Part shown: piece by piece, positions 1 through 11,795 of the stretch
Numbering within the stretch: the first letter of the stretch is position 1
Layout: each line of letters opens with the position of its first letter
NCBI GenBank assembly: GCA_025890175.1
Contig: JANPYM010000001.1
Coordinates: 3,512,971 to 3,576,970, forward strand
Reading direction: 5' to 3'
From: Ciborinia camelliae
Taxonomy: Eukaryota > Ascomycota > Leotiomycetes > Helotiales > Sclerotiniaceae
Length of the DNA stretch: 64,000 nt
Translations under genes and position numbers: made by a program
Notes under the pieces: generated by a model
Databases searched by the model: none
Seen by the model: only the letters and a program-made list of their open reading frames with translations
What the model was told of the DNA's origin: nothing

Positions 1-2
1 AA

Positions 3-380
3 TGTGTAGAGGGTAGTACGACGATGGGAGATTGGTCGTTTCCCAGTGGTGCAGAGGATACTTTGGGCTATTCAAGTGCGGTGGATTCTCAAGTGGTCGT
101 GGATTCGCAACCGGGGCTGATTTCGGGATCGGGGAAAGAGGGAAATGGGGGTAGTTTGACTACTATTCCTGCGAGCATATTGACAGCTACGAGTACGGAT
201 GGTGAAAGTGGAGCGAAAATTACTTCGGCTGCTGGCACAAGTACGGCGATAAGTACGAGTGCAAGTAGTACGAGCGTTGGAAGTGCAGTGGCGACACAAT
301 CCAGGAATGAGGCTACTGTCTTGGGAGAGGCGCAGTGGATGGTGGTATTGATAGCCATTGTGGGAGTTTTGGTGGTTTGA
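3..380 (+). CDS. C-terminal part of a Ser/Thr-rich, probably GPI-anchored surface protein (5' partial)
   Basis: The reading frame is open from the window edge to a TGA at 378-380, so the start lies upstream. About 125 residues are visible. They are low-complexity and rich in Ser, Thr, Gly and Ala, with many short S/T clusters, and the last 14 or so residues are hydrophobic (MVVLIAIVGVLVV) with no charged residue after them. An S/T-rich stalk followed by a C-terminal hydrophobic tail is the usual layout of fungal GPI-anchored wall or membrane proteins; the tail would be cleaved when the anchor is added. No catalytic domain is visible in this fragment, so any enzymatic role depends on the missing N-terminal part. 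A single-pass membrane protein with almost no cytoplasmic tail is the alternative. Overlapping frames on the other strand look like shadows. Confidence 0.6.
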   Translation, partial: CVEGSTTMGDWSFPSGAEDTLGYSSAVDSQVVVDSQPGLISGSGKEGNGGSLTTIPASILTATSTDGESGAKITSAAGTSTAISTSASSTSVGSAVATQSRNEATVLGEAQWMVVLIAIVGVLVV

Positions 381-755
381 ACGAGGTGATGGGGGTAACG
401 GATGTTTGAGCTTTTCTGCCTTCTTTGCCTGCATTGGTACTATTCTCTCGTTCACTTTTTCTTCTTCTGTTCTTGGGAAGCGTACGACTCAATATTACGA
501 AGCTCCATTGTACAGGTCAATTGCATGCGTATTATAATATGAGATAAATACCTAGCTCCAGAACTCGGATATCATCAAGGCACCGATATAGTGAAATTTA
601 TCTTCACAAGTCAAAAGTAAATCCAGTTTTAAGTAAATTCTATTCCATTTCATCGTATGATATCCCAATATACTTTTCACATTATGCCACCACTAGAACG
701 CCATGTAAGCAATAAAAGCCTTGAGCAGCCTCCCAACTCCAGACAAAATTATTAT
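381..755. other. Intergenic, tail-to-tail 3' region
   Basis: This is the 375 bp between the stop codon of the partial surface-protein gene and the stop codon of RPA190. It should hold the 3' UTRs of both convergent genes. It is moderately AT-rich with runs such as tattataatatgagataaat, and I see no gene in it. Confidence 0.6.
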
Positions 756-3700
756 TCACTCCTCCATCACTTCATCCTCACTCTTCCCAGTTGGCACTTT
801 GGTAAGAACATCGAAAGCTCCGGTGCCGACCTTGCTCATTCTTCCTATCACAATTCTACTACTTGGGTTGGACAGGTCATCCCAATCACACTCTGTGACT
901 GCATCCGCCAAGAAACCAACCGTCGTCTCGAAACTCATCTTCATGAAAGGACTGACACTGCCCTTCATTCCATTTCGGTTGAATGGACTGAAGCCACCAC
1001 CTCTGGTCATGTAGTCGGCAATCAAATTCAAATGGCGCATATCCACTGCGATGGCGTGACCATCGAAAACACTGTGTAATTCCTGGATGATGGTTGATCG
1101 ACAAGCCTCTACACCATAATTCTCGAGCATCGCCGCGATGTCATTGGTCGAGATAGTGTTGGGGTTAATAAATGCGGCATATTTTTGCATTGCCTTGAGA
1201 TTGACACCCTCGGTGTGAACCACTGCTATCTTGACCTTCTTTCCTGTTTTAGGGTCCTTGACTTCGTAGTCCCCATCATAGGTACATGATCCAATGCCCG
1301 CAATATGTTGGATGAGACACGATCTAAGAGCTTCTTCAACGATGGAAAGCATAAGAACCTTAGGAACATCGGCATCATATTCGAGGGTAAGTTCACACCA
1401 CTCTGCATTCTCCTCGTCGAAGCGGAAGCGAGTGATATCCTGGCATCGTTTCATTACTAGGGCTTCGAGTTCCTCGGTAGCTTCGGTCATCTTGCGCTTT
1501 TTACGTTCTCCATTGTTGTCATTGCCTTCATCTTCATCGTCGCTTTGCAGCACACGTGGGCTGCCTCCAATGCCTTCATCTTCCATATCTTCAATGTCTT
1601 CGGGTTCGGCATTTTGTGCTTGGACCGCATCGTCTTCGTCATCGTTTGCGGCATAACTGACAGCTTCGGTGCGGTTAGCTTTCTGTTTATCGTTGGTTGC
1701 GTCATCTTCGCCATCTTCGTCGTCATCATCTTCGCCCATTTCTCTCTCAGCATCTGGTCTAGCCTCTTCAATTGTACCAACAGATTTTCCAATCTCCGGT
1801 ACTGCAGCTGTGTTTGCTCCTGCTTTTCCTGCCTTTTCAACCTTCTTTCTTCCAAGAGCCTTGCGTGTAAGAGATTGAAGTTTCTGGGTGAATCTTCGTT
1901 GAAGAGTGAAGAGAACATCATCAATATCAATGGCGTAGGTCTCGCAGTACTCCTTCGAGGGGAAGAGTTTGATGTGGATATCGTAGATCTTAGCTTGTTG
2001 GAAAGCTACTCCACGTCCAATTCGCTCCTTGACTGTGGCCCAATCTAGCACCTCGGCCAAAGAAAGAATGCTTATAGACTTGGCGAATTTTTCACATTCA
2101 TCCGTAGTTAGCTCCTCGTTGAGAGTCAACGTCATCGATGGCGTTGAAATGTGATTACTTGCCGTCATGACAATTTCACGAAGACGCGGGATACCAAGCG
2201 TGACGTTCTTGGAAGAGTGACCAGCCAAATGGAAAGTGTTGAGTGTCATTTGTGTGGAAGGTTCACCCACGGATTGACCTGCAACGATACCAACAGCTTC
2301 TCCAGGCTCAACGACAGACTTCAAGTATTTGGCAACAAGAACAGGCTCCAGGGCCTTCCTTGGTCCAACACCATCTGGATGTTCCTTGTCCTTGACCATA
2401 CCATCTGGATTAGTCTTCATGTAGTTTGTTAAAGTTTCGAAATACTTTTCGGATGTTGCGTATCCATATTTTCCGGGGTTGTATTCGGAAAGCACGGGGT
2501 CTGGGCCGTTGAGATCGTTTGCTTTGGCATGTTTTAAGGCTTTCTTCATCCTTTTGATAATCGTTTCCTTTTCTTCGAAAATCGTATCATAACGAGGGTC
2601 GCCATAATTTAGCTGCGATAGCTCGGACATGAGATTCTGCAACAAGAACTTGAAGTCGGTCAAATGCTTTTGCTTTGTCACATCGAGTCCATCTTCACCG
2701 TAGATGAATTGAATCATGGATCCATCGGAATCTCGGACGGACGTATCGTACTCGACCTTGAGACCCTCCATACCCTTGATCAAACATCTTTGTAGATATC
2801 CGGATCTAGAAGTCTTGACTGCAGTATCAATCAAACCTTCTCTGCCCGCCATTGCGTGGAAGTAGTATTCTTGTGGTCGAATTCCAGTCAAGAAACGATT
2901 GACAACATAACCTCCTGCTCTAATGTTCGTGTCGTATGGCTTGAAGCAGGGAAGAGATTTTCCGCTCACCATCAACGGTACTCTACGTCCTTCCAAGACT
3001 TGCTGTCCCAAATTACAAGAAATGAGATTGGCATTAACAGCACTACCCTTAGCTCCAGAAACTGTCATATTCTGCATTTGATTGTCCGGAAATTGCTTGA
3101 CCAAACCTTGGGGGAGGCATGCATTAGTGATCGCGGTCGAAAGCATTCCACAACGAGCGAGCATCAACGCATCTAGGCCTGCCTGCTTGCTATCATCTCT
3201 CATGACATCTTCCAATCTATTGAGCAGCTCTTCGTCGGTGTCATGGGGCTTTTGGTCTTCTAGAGAGACATACTTGGCAGCTACTTGAAGACCGATCTTA
3301 CCAGCATCTACAAGAGTCTCCGTACGTGTCTTTTCACCTTCTGGAGTGAGCCTTAGATCATCCATTCCGCAAGTGAAAGCCCTCATGTGAAGGTACTTCG
3401 TGAGTAATCGACCTAGAATACTGAGAAGTTTTCCGGCGATTGCAGGACCATAGACTTCATGAACAGAGTGGATGAGACCACCTCCCGCAGGACCAATCTG
3501 TGCTTTGTCCAAGATACCAGTAATGAATTCACCACCTTTGAAAAGAACAACACCTTCTTCTGAATCTTCACCCCATCGATCAGCCGGGGTTTGCGTTTTT
3601 CCTGTAAGGGATATCGGAGCACAGTTGATGGGTGTGATGTTTTTCAATATCGTTGTGATCACCTGCTTTCCTGTCCATCGTGCAACTGGTTTGATTATTG

Positions 3701-5919
3701 CTGGGGGCACAGTCTGTATGCGCTCGCCAACAATATGGCCACTCTCTGGGCGAATACAATTGTAAATGAGTTGCTGGTAAGTAGCTCTATCAAAATACGT
3801 GTCCCTGTTACACATCCAAACGGAAACGGAAATGTGATCTTGAATGAGACCTCTTAGGGGTTTACCGGCTGTAGCACTCAAATATTGGTGATCTGTGTCG
3901 GCAATCTGTAGCGCTTCTGCTCTGGCAACCTCGGTTTGTGGGAAATGCATGTTCATTTCATCTCCATCGAAATCGGCGTTATAGGTATTACAGTTGGCGT
4001 AGTGCATGCGAATTGTTTTCTCTCCTGGGAGTACTCTAGCTCTGTGTCCCATAATCGAAGGCTTGTGCAAGGTTGGTTGACGATTCATGAGCACAACATC
4101 TCCATTTGTAAGATGTCGATAGACTTTCTTATTGCGAGCGCCACTGGCTCCGTTACTCGAAGATGCAAGCAACTGATTCGCCAGTGCCATTCTTTCATCC
4201 TGCGTCTTCGAACGGAGGTTGATGACTTGACCGTTCTCATTCTCAATTGCAGCGGCACCAGGCCACTTATCGACACCATTGATGACTGCTTGCTGCATCT
4301 CCTTGAAGTTGTGACTTGTGACAGGTTCTGGGTATGTGAGCTTTTTCGCGAAAACGGGAGGGACACCGATTTCATTCGTTTCGATATTTGGATCTGGAGA
4401 GATGACGGAACGAGCAGCAAAGTTGACACGTTTTCCCATCATATTCTTTCTGAAAAGTCCCTCCTTTTTCTCGAGCTTTTGCTTGATACCATCTTCATTC
4501 TTCTTTCCAGCTGCACCTTGAATAGGATTTCGATCTCTATCAATCAGAGAGTTGACGGCATCCTGCATCGAACAACACGCCTCTTGAAGATCGAAGAAAT
4601 CTCTTTTTCTCAACGTTGCGCTTTGTGATGGTCTGTCGGGATTCTGTATATCGAGGTAAATTTGATTCACAGTATCAGCAGCTTTCAAGATCTGCTTGTA
4701 CAGAGAATTTTGCTGGGCCTCAGCAATCTCGCCGTCCCCAGTCTTAGCTTCTGGACGATACCTATTAGGGGGAACGAGAAGAGTCTGTAAGAAAAACATC
4801 TCTGCTTTAATCACTGATGGCTTCTTGGCGGATGACCGAGAATTGTAAACAAGAGACAAAATTTCTTGCTCTTTTTCAAACAACAAGGTTAGAGCAGCTT
4901 TGACTTCCATGGCATCAACATATCGCTGCGGTAATGGTGCGACTCTAGATTTAGAGGTTGAAGTGGCGGAGCCATCCATGACCACATCTCCATCCACGTC
5001 AAGGGTTTCTCCTTCGCCTTCGTCCTCGTCTTCATTCGATTCCAGGTCGATATCCGCGATACCTTCGTCGCCATCCCGATCTTTCTTTTCGCCATGAACC
5101 AATTGAACAGCATTCACAGTTCGATAGCTGCCTTGTGCCATCTTGGCCTTATCTTTGACACTCAAAGATTTCTCGAAAATCTTCACATATCGATCCTTGC
5201 GGTAAGTGGGTGATATACCTTGACAGTTTCCACATAGCCTTCCTGCAGTTATGGCCTTCATAAAACCCTTAACTACAACTCGGCGTGCTTCTGCCACACC
5301 TTCATGCTTTTCCCGTCTCCATTCCCATCCAGAGGCCTTGGCTGCCTTGAGTTCCTTTTTGACAAATGCAAGTCGCCTCCGAATTACACTGTCGACAGGA
5401 GTCTCCTCGTCAGAATCGCTGGCAGGCTCTTCCCCTTCCTTGGGTTGAGCAACCTCGATGTTATCAATCTCCTCCGCAGCGCTCAATAGACCCTGTTGAA
5501 TCAGGCGCAACTTGCAAACATATCGATTGACCTCCTTCCGCGACATCTTGAATTGATGACAGTACTTGCATTTTGATCGCAACAATCGTAGAACTTGATC
5601 CATGAAAGTAGGATGGTAAACGGGAGCGGGTAAGTCGATGTGGCCTGCATGACCTGGGCAGGAAAAGGAACTGAGATTACATGTTGTGCAGCTATCTGAC
5701 GTTAGCATTCGATGCGATTGAGTTGACGGTTTCTTACTTATTGTCGCCCCATGCGCCTAAAGCTGGATCATATAGACCTCCTGGGACTGGGTGAAGAAGA
5801 CTATCAAAAGTAACAGGATTCTCTATCCTCTTTACAGAGAGGGATTTGATCTCAGCGGTAGAAAGGAATGCGAAGTCAACGCTCTCAATGGCTGACGGAA
5901 CTGGCTGTGAGATATTCAT
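756..5919 (-). CDS. RPA190: DNA-directed RNA polymerase I subunit RPA190 (largest subunit)
   Basis: This is the largest, catalytic subunit of nucleolar RNA polymerase I, which transcribes 35S rRNA. There are two exons: 5919-5738 and 5691-756. The 46-nt intron (GTAAGA donor, GCTAAC branch site, TAG acceptor) interrupts codon 61, giving about 1705 residues (yeast Rpa190 has 1664). The joined N-terminus has the zinc-binding clamp motif Cys62-x2-Cys65-x6-Cys72-x2-His75, with a second CxxC at 102/105. The universal catalytic motif NADFDGDEMN is at 3980-3951 (about residues 632-641) with all three Mg-binding Asp present. The bridge-helix/trigger-loop block around AGQSVGEPSTQMTLNTFH is intact. An acidic insert (many D/E, about 1510-1740 in window coordinates) lies in the C-terminal third, as is typical of Pol I jaw regions. 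It is divergent from PRP3 across 339 bp. No frameshift or missing key residue was seen. Confidence 0.96.
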
Positions 5920-6258
5920 TGTGATTGACAGTTAACACTAAAGCAGAAACACTGCCATAGGTTTTCTGGTTGAATTGGAAATTTGCGATTATGTAGAGTT
6001 CGCAAGTGAGGCTTCAAAGTAAATACAAAAAAAGTTGTTCGTCGGAGAAACTTTTTTTTTCGAGCCGACCCGCCATTGATAAGGCAGCACGATAACCTCG
6101 TTTTATGATCACGTGTACAGAGAGTTCGGTTTTGGGTCCATCCTCAGGGTTCGGGTGTGACATTTAACGATAGGTACCTACTTCTGGATCGCCAACCAAG
6201 AGTTGTGCGCCATCATTATTTTACCATACAAATCTGCGAGACGGATATTAATTACAAG
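5920..6258. promoter_or_regulatory. Divergent promoter between RPA190 and PRP3, with a CACGTG box
   Basis: This 339-bp spacer separates the start codons of two housekeeping genes on opposite strands. It contains an A run and a T run near 6029-6060 (poly dA:dT tracts, common in fungal housekeeping promoters) and a CACGTG E-box at 6110-6115, a bHLH-type site. The shared-promoter role is inferred from the layout; binding of any factor is not shown. An in-frame ATG exists at 6157, but the ATG at 6259 starts the conserved protein and has a better upstream context. Confidence 0.55.
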
Positions 6259-7776
6259 ATGGATCGAGGGAAAGATTCTCCAATTCTAGCGCCTCGACAT
6301 GATTCCTCCAGCCGTGTTGGTAAGTCAGAGTCTGCAGCTGAGAAGCTCGCATCTTTGAAAGCTAGAGTTGCAGCTGCAGTTGGTGGTAGTAAGGCGAAAG
6401 GTGGATTAAATGTCGGATTGCATCCTATGCTTGCAAAGGGAGGTTTGAATGTCGACCTCCATCCAGCACTACAGGACCTTGGACAATACAAACCCTCGAA
6501 ATCAGTTGCACCCAAATTCGCAACCAGCATCGGAAATGCTCGTCCTCAACAAGAAAAGGTGGCCGCGAAGCCTAAGAAACAACTCGATATTTCGGGGCCC
6601 TCGACGGAAGAAATTCGTAACAATCCATACTTTGATATGAGCCTAGGTGGGCAAACAGCGACACCAAAGAATAGACACTCGAAGCAGCTAGTTTTCAATC
6701 AAAAGGGCAAATATATACAGCAAGCAAATGCACTTCGAAGACAGGCCGCCCTAGAGGCTATGAAAAAGCGCATCGCCGAGTCATCACGAAAGATTGGTAT
6801 TGACGAAGATATTGATACCGAGAAAAAATTCCTTGTGGAAGCACCGCCAGAAATCGAATGGTGGGATGAGGGCCTGATAGATGGCAAGAATTATGATGAT
6901 ATTTCGAATCCAAAGATCCTCAAAATCGGCACCCCAGACTCCATTATTACTGAATATATTCAACATCCCGTTCTCCTTGAACCACCCCAAGAAAAGAATG
7001 CGCCTGCACCTAAACCTATGTTCTTGACCGCGAAAGAGCAAGCTAAACTACGAAGACAGCGTCGAATGGCCGAACTGAAAGAACAGCAGGCGAAGATCAG
7101 ACTTGGTTTAGAACCTGCACCACCTCCAAAGGTCAAGAAAGGAAATCTTATGCGTGTATTGGGAGAAGAAGCTGTTAAGGATCCAACCGCAGTCGAAGCT
7201 CGTGTCAACCGAGAAATTGCAGATCGTCACCAGAAGCATGTCGAGATGAACGAGGATCGAAAGTTAACAAAAGAACAGAGACACGAGAAATTGGCTACAA
7301 ACCAGGAGAAGGATGCCGCGAAGGGTATTCATGCTATGGTATTTAAGATTGACAACCTTGCGAATGGTAGTCACAGATTCAAGATCGCAAAAAACGCAGA
7401 ACAACATGCTCTCACGGGCATCTGTATTCTACATCCACGATTTAACCTAGTGATTGTTGAGGGTGGTGAGCACAGTATTCGGCAATATCGAAAACTTATG
7501 CTTCAAAGAATAGACTGGACTGAAAACTCGCCCACGCGAATCAAGGAGGGTACAAAAGCGGACGCATTGCAAGATTGGTTGAAGGCGGAAGATGAGAAGG
7601 GAGAGCTGAAGGATATGACGTTGAATAGGTGCCAATTGGTTTGGGAGGGAGAGCAGAAGTCTAGAGCTTTCAGGAAATGGCAAAGTAAGGTGTGTGAGAC
7701 AGATAGTGCAGCTCGAGATGCTTTGACGAGATCAAAGATGGACAGCTTTTGGACCAAGGCGAAGAGCATGAATTAG
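6259..7776 (+). CDS. PRP3: U4/U6 small nuclear ribonucleoprotein Prp3
   Basis: This intronless gene encodes 505 residues (yeast Prp3 469, human PRPF3 683). Prp3 binds the U4/U6 snRNA duplex and is needed to assemble the U4/U6.U5 tri-snRNP for pre-mRNA splicing. The middle of the protein matches the Prp3 domain: a basic, helical segment rich in K/R/E/Q, then an acidic-aromatic stretch (EIEWWDEGLID) and an IQHPVLLEPP-type segment. The C-terminal quarter, with HAMVFKIDNL, LTGICILHPRFNLVIVEGG and KLMLQRIDW, fits the DUF1115 ferredoxin-like fold that contacts U4/U6. The first 100 or so residues are low-complexity and contain two near-identical 'GGLNV-LHP' repeats. I chose the ATG at 6259 over the in-frame ATG at 6157 because the extra 34 residues look like translated 5' UTR. 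It is convergent with RAD3 (185 bp between stops). Confidence 0.95.
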   Translation: MDRGKDSPILAPRHDSSSRVGKSESAAEKLASLKARVAAAVGGSKAKGGLNVGLHPMLAKGGLNVDLHPALQDLGQYKPSKSVAPKFATSIGNARPQQEKVAAKPKKQLDISGPSTEEIRNNPYFDMSLGGQTATPKNRHSKQLVFNQKGKYIQQANALRRQAALEAMKKRIAESSRKIGIDEDIDTEKKFLVEAPPEIEWWDEGLIDGKNYDDISNPKILKIGTPDSIITEYIQHPVLLEPPQEKNAPAPKPMFLTAKEQAKLRRQRRMAELKEQQAKIRLGLEPAPPPKVKKGNLMRVLGEEAVKDPTAVEARVNREIADRHQKHVEMNEDRKLTKEQRHEKLATNQEKDAAKGIHAMVFKIDNLANGSHRFKIAKNAEQHALTGICILHPRFNLVIVEGGEHSIRQYRKLMLQRIDWTENSPTRIKEGTKADALQDWLKAEDEKGELKDMTLNRCQLVWEGEQKSRAFRKWQSKVCETDSAARDALTRSKMDSFWTKAKSMN

Positions 7777-7961
7777 ACCAAAATTGCAAGCGATGGCGGT
7801 GGTTATAACTTGATAATTATTAGAACATTGCCCCAAATTATATACCATATAAACCAATTCATTTTGCTTTCCCAAACCGTGAAGCCACTCAATATATCTT
7901 ACAATTTGGTAATAATTATTCTTCCCTTGATCTCAATAAGTACCCAACCATCAAATTCTAC
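7777..7961. other. Convergent 3' UTR spacer PRP3 / RAD3
   Basis: These 185 bp separate the stop codons of two convergent genes. The stretch is AT-rich, and the two 3' UTRs probably overlap, since fungal 3' UTRs commonly exceed 100 nt. No further gene is seen. Confidence 0.6.
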
Positions 7962-10870
7962 TTACGCATCTAGCTCCATCATCGATGCCTCCATTTCATC
8001 ATCATCCATGCCATACTCATCTTCTCTGACTGTCTGCTCATTACCTTTCCTCATGCCATCCATCGGGCCCCCCTGTCCACCTCTCAATGCTTGAAGCGTC
8101 TCCTCATATTGCTTCTCCTTAAACTTCTCCAAATCCTGCAAGCTCCACGTACTAATCCCCTCTTGATCCTTCGCCTTGAACGGCTGTGCCATATTCCGTA
8201 AGAACTTCTTCGCACTTCCTACTGCCATATCAGTACTCAAATTGACCTCACTATCGAGTATCGCCTGATTGATCCATTTTGGGAGTTGGGTTCGCTTCTT
8301 CAGGAATCGGCGATCTGCCAACACCATGATTCCGTAATCGTCTTTCCCTCGGAGCACACGACCCAAACATTGGGCTGCATGTCTCATGGCATCGAATGAT
8401 AGGAAATCATTTTCTCTTATCCGATATGTTTCACGGAGAAACTCGAGACGTGCTTTGAGGATACGAGACTCGGTGTATTGGAAAGGTACTCCAATGCATA
8501 GCACAGTGCGTCCGTATTGGTGGTCAAAATCGATACCCTCACTGACTTTTCCACGAGCGACACAAAGAAGAATTGCTCCCCGCCCATTACAACATGCCGT
8601 ACGATAGGTTTCTAATGCTAGAGCCGTCTCTTGTGCATCAGGAGTCTCGACGAGAATAAGCTTGTATTTCCAAACCTCGTCTAAAATGCCCATCCCTTGC
8701 CACATACTAATAATCGACTCCATATACAAATAAGATGGGAAGAAAACGACCATACCGTCTGGAGTCAGCTTTGACATCTCCGTTAGTAAATTGCCGTAAT
8801 TACGGACGACAGCGGGCTCGTTTCGGACTTGAAATCCTGAAGAAATCGAAACCTGGTCGGATCCTCTAGTGACAATCATGGGCAAGAACGAACGACGAGC
8901 AAGGGTCATCGGGTAAGACTCTTGAACAACACACTCAAAGTTCAACATTTTTGGATACATCTCTAGTGGAGAAATGGTACCTGATGTGATGATCACAGAA
9001 CTGAAACGTTCGAAAACAGGCTTGATTGCTATTGCAGCGTCAAGACAAGTGAAGTGAAGTACGGGATTGGGGACCTCGGCGGTATCGGATTCATAAGGCT
9101 CAAGAATAAGAAGGAATCCTTTCTCATATGTTGCTACCAGAGTGGCAAATGTTGCTACTTCCTGAAGCGGCTGATAGTCTTCAATATTGGTGAGTTCTAA
9201 AGTCCGCACCAGAGATGTCAGACGTTCGGCGCAAAATCTCAGAGGCTTCTTCTCAATAAACGTGTATTCTCTCAGATGAGCGAGGAAAGATGCCGGCGTC
9301 TCGGAGATAACTTGTCGGACTTTCATTCGTGTCTTCTTGCAGTTAGCTACTGTCTCTTCCACACGACTATAACTTTACACACCTTGAGATATTCAATAAA
9401 TCGTTTCAGGAATGTAACAAAATGCTCAGCTCTTCGAATATTCCCGGGCACAGCTTCCTTAAGAAGATCATCCGGTAAAGCTGTGAAGATGTGAGCAACT
9501 ATGTGTTTTTGTGGCCAAAGAAAATGCAAACGAACCAGGGTTTGACATGAAAGCATCCTCCGCTCGAGCTTCATCAGCGTCCCGTAGTCCCTCAACCAAT
9601 TTGGCATACTCATCCTTGAGCTTTTTGGAATCGCTGTCCCTCAAATCCGAGATCTTGTTCTCGAGGTTAATTGCTCCACGAGTGGCTTTCCGAAGCGAAT
9701 CATCCGTGATATCAGTACTTAAGGATTCGATGCATACGTTATCGATATTGTGTGCCTCATCAAATACAACTATGCAATCCTTTGACAGCTCTTTGGAAAC
9801 TCTCTCGGCAATTTTAGGGTCGAGCAAATAATGGTACGAATAAATGATTACATTGCAAAAGGACATCTATTTCCGTTAGTCACCGAAGTTGCAAGGACAT
9901 CACCACTTACCATTCGCCTCGAGGTAAAGTATGGGCATTGTTTGTGCTCTTCGCCATATCTCATGATCCCATCTAATGTCCATACTCCATTTGGTATTAG
10001 GTTGTGCGGTTCGAGGAGGTCCAAATTCTGTGCACATTAATATAATGCTGACCAGCACGAGAGCGAAAGCACCTACATCATGGTAAATGCACACAGGGAC
10101 ATCTTCGCCCCTTTCCTTCTTCTCTTTCACAAAGCCAGCAGTCAAGCTTCGACAGCGAGCATCCACAACAGCACCACTCTTCTCCCGCTTCACAGAAGGA
10201 TGAAGACAAAGATTTTTACGACTAGTCAAGCCCAGTCCACGGAAGTCTTCCTGGTGCCCAAGCTGTTCCGCCCTATATTTCATAAGAGCTTTCAGCTCCG
10301 CCAAGGCCTTTTCAATCTCGGACATAGTACCTAGACGTTTGTCAGAACGGTGGCCATCTTCAGCTTCAAGATCGGGGTTTATCACGTGAGCAGTAAATGA
10401 GTTTGCGATGCTCTGGGTAGTATTGCTGATACGCAACGATCAAGGACAACAGTGAGATGGTCTTTCCGGTGCCCGAGGGCATCTCTAGAACACAATGTCC
10501 GCCAGCATCAAGCGTTCCTATGAAAGATGATTAGCAACGAGGATCTGACGGTGAGAAGGCAAGGGGCAAATACTTTTGAGATCGCACATATAGCTGAATT
10601 TACATCATGCGTTAGCATCAAAATGTTTCGGGTCAAGATCAAAAATGCAGCGAGGTTACATACGCATATTGTTCTACATAGTATATTAGAAAATGGTTTC
10701 AGTATCAATATCAATATCATCATGAAAGCCTACCTGGATATATCCTAGGATATGGAAAGAGCACTGGCAAGTCACTGGTTCATACATTAGTTCAACTGAG
10801 CCCTTTCGATGGAAGCAAGAAAAATAAAAGCAAAAGCAAAAGCAAACACATACTCAATATTGAACTTCAT
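7962..10870 (-). CDS. RAD3: TFIIH / nucleotide excision repair 5'-3' DNA helicase Rad3 (XPD)
   Basis: This is the XPD-family iron-sulfur helicase of TFIIH, acting in promoter opening and nucleotide excision repair. I rebuilt ten exons: 10870-10854, 10774-10734, 10673-10664 (10 nt), 10593-10574 (20 nt), 10517-10386, 10330-10077, 10027-9911, 9866-9536, 9480-9383 and 9332-7962. Together they give about 796 residues in one open frame (yeast Rad3 has 778). Visible motifs are N-terminal [19 protein letters not shown], Walker [10 protein letters not shown], motif [11 protein letters not shown], and helicase domain 2 with [15 protein letters not shown] and [14 protein letters not shown]. The four Fe-S cysteines are all present, in NLCLHP, DARCRS, VCIYHD and QCPYF contexts. 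The acidic C-terminus ([13 protein letters not shown]) matches fungal orthologues. Two donors are unusual (GTTCGT at 9535, GTGATA at 10385), and the last intron ends in a tandem AAGAAG acceptor, so one Lys at that junction is uncertain. Confidence 0.94.
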
Positions 10871-11404
10871 TTTTGAAGAGGTGGCACTCTTGGTGCTTGC
10901 TATATGATGTTGCTGATCAAAAAATGTCCTGGTGGTAGAGGTGGTAGAGGTGGTAGAGGTGGTAGGTACTTGAAGTTGAAGTAAAGCAGCCTTATCGTAC
11001 GGCTCAAAAGCGGCACCGCATCCGTGCTGCAGCTTCAAAGCTCAGACAGGCCAGTCGACAGAACAGTATTTCATGGATATCAACACGATGTTCCCTACCT
11101 GGACTGGACTTTATCTTCAAAAATACCCAGGTAGCAAATTGAAGAGTTCGCGATGTGAAAGAAATTCCTTTATACCATGGAAAATCGCAAAATGATATAT
11201 ATATATATATTATATATGTTCTTTCAGCTCAATCAAACAATGGTACTGTATTGTCACGGCTGCGAATTTAAACTCCCCGATCCTGCAGCAAATTCGGTCC
11301 AAAATCTTTGACAAATCGGAGGAGTGAGTTATTGTAAGAGAAGAATTGGTACTGTATCTGTATCTACATGATTTTTATCTCGAGAATCACAATATTATAT
11401 ACGA

Positions 11405-11660
11405 GTGAGTACGGCCGCTCGGGCGACCAATAGTAGCCTTCGCCTATAGCTCGTTCTTATTCCAAGGTTATTGGCTACGATCCTTTACGATCTCCCTCGT
11501 AGCTTGTGTTGCGCAGCTTGTATAAACATTTTGAATTTAATATTTTCGCATAGACCTTACGTACTTTTTTCGGCCAATCAGACCAAGTGATTTCTGGGGG
11601 ATTTCTGAGCTTACATAATCAATTCAGCGTTTTAGAATATGTATGTTAGAGAAAGAGAAA
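11405..11660 (+). repeat. Dispersed repeat family F, least mutated copy
   Basis: The block around gccgctcgggcgaccaata at about 11413 recurs at about 37973 inside the AT block, in a RIP-altered form (gccgctcgggccgaccaata), followed in both by tagccttcg, a tttac(a/g)atct segment and a cttgtaaa/cttgtata segment. A third, partial copy covering the right half is at about 45215-45345. The unit is roughly 240 bp. No coding capacity, terminal repeats or target duplications are evident, so a MITE, SINE-like or solo-LTR origin cannot be separated. The copy in gene space keeps its GC; the two copies in the AT block are decayed. Confidence 0.5.
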
Positions 11661-11795
11661 GAGAAGATGTATGTTAGAGAAAGAGAATATGTATGTTAGA
11701 GAAAGAGAATATGTATGTTAGAGAAAGAGAATATGTATGTTAGAGAAAGAGAATATGTATGTTAGAGATTAGAGAAGAGAAGAGAAGAGAAGAGA
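11639..11795 (+). repeat. 22-bp minisatellite (gtatgttagagaaagagaat-at) with a GA-rich tail
   Basis: About five to six tandem copies of a 22-bp unit built on gtatgttagagaaagagaat run from 11639 to about 11770. They then pass into attagagaag(agaag)n to about 11795. The unit appears to have expanded from the 3' end of repeat family F, because the related copy at 45340-45360 ends in tatatattagagattagaga at the same place. Confidence 0.7.
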
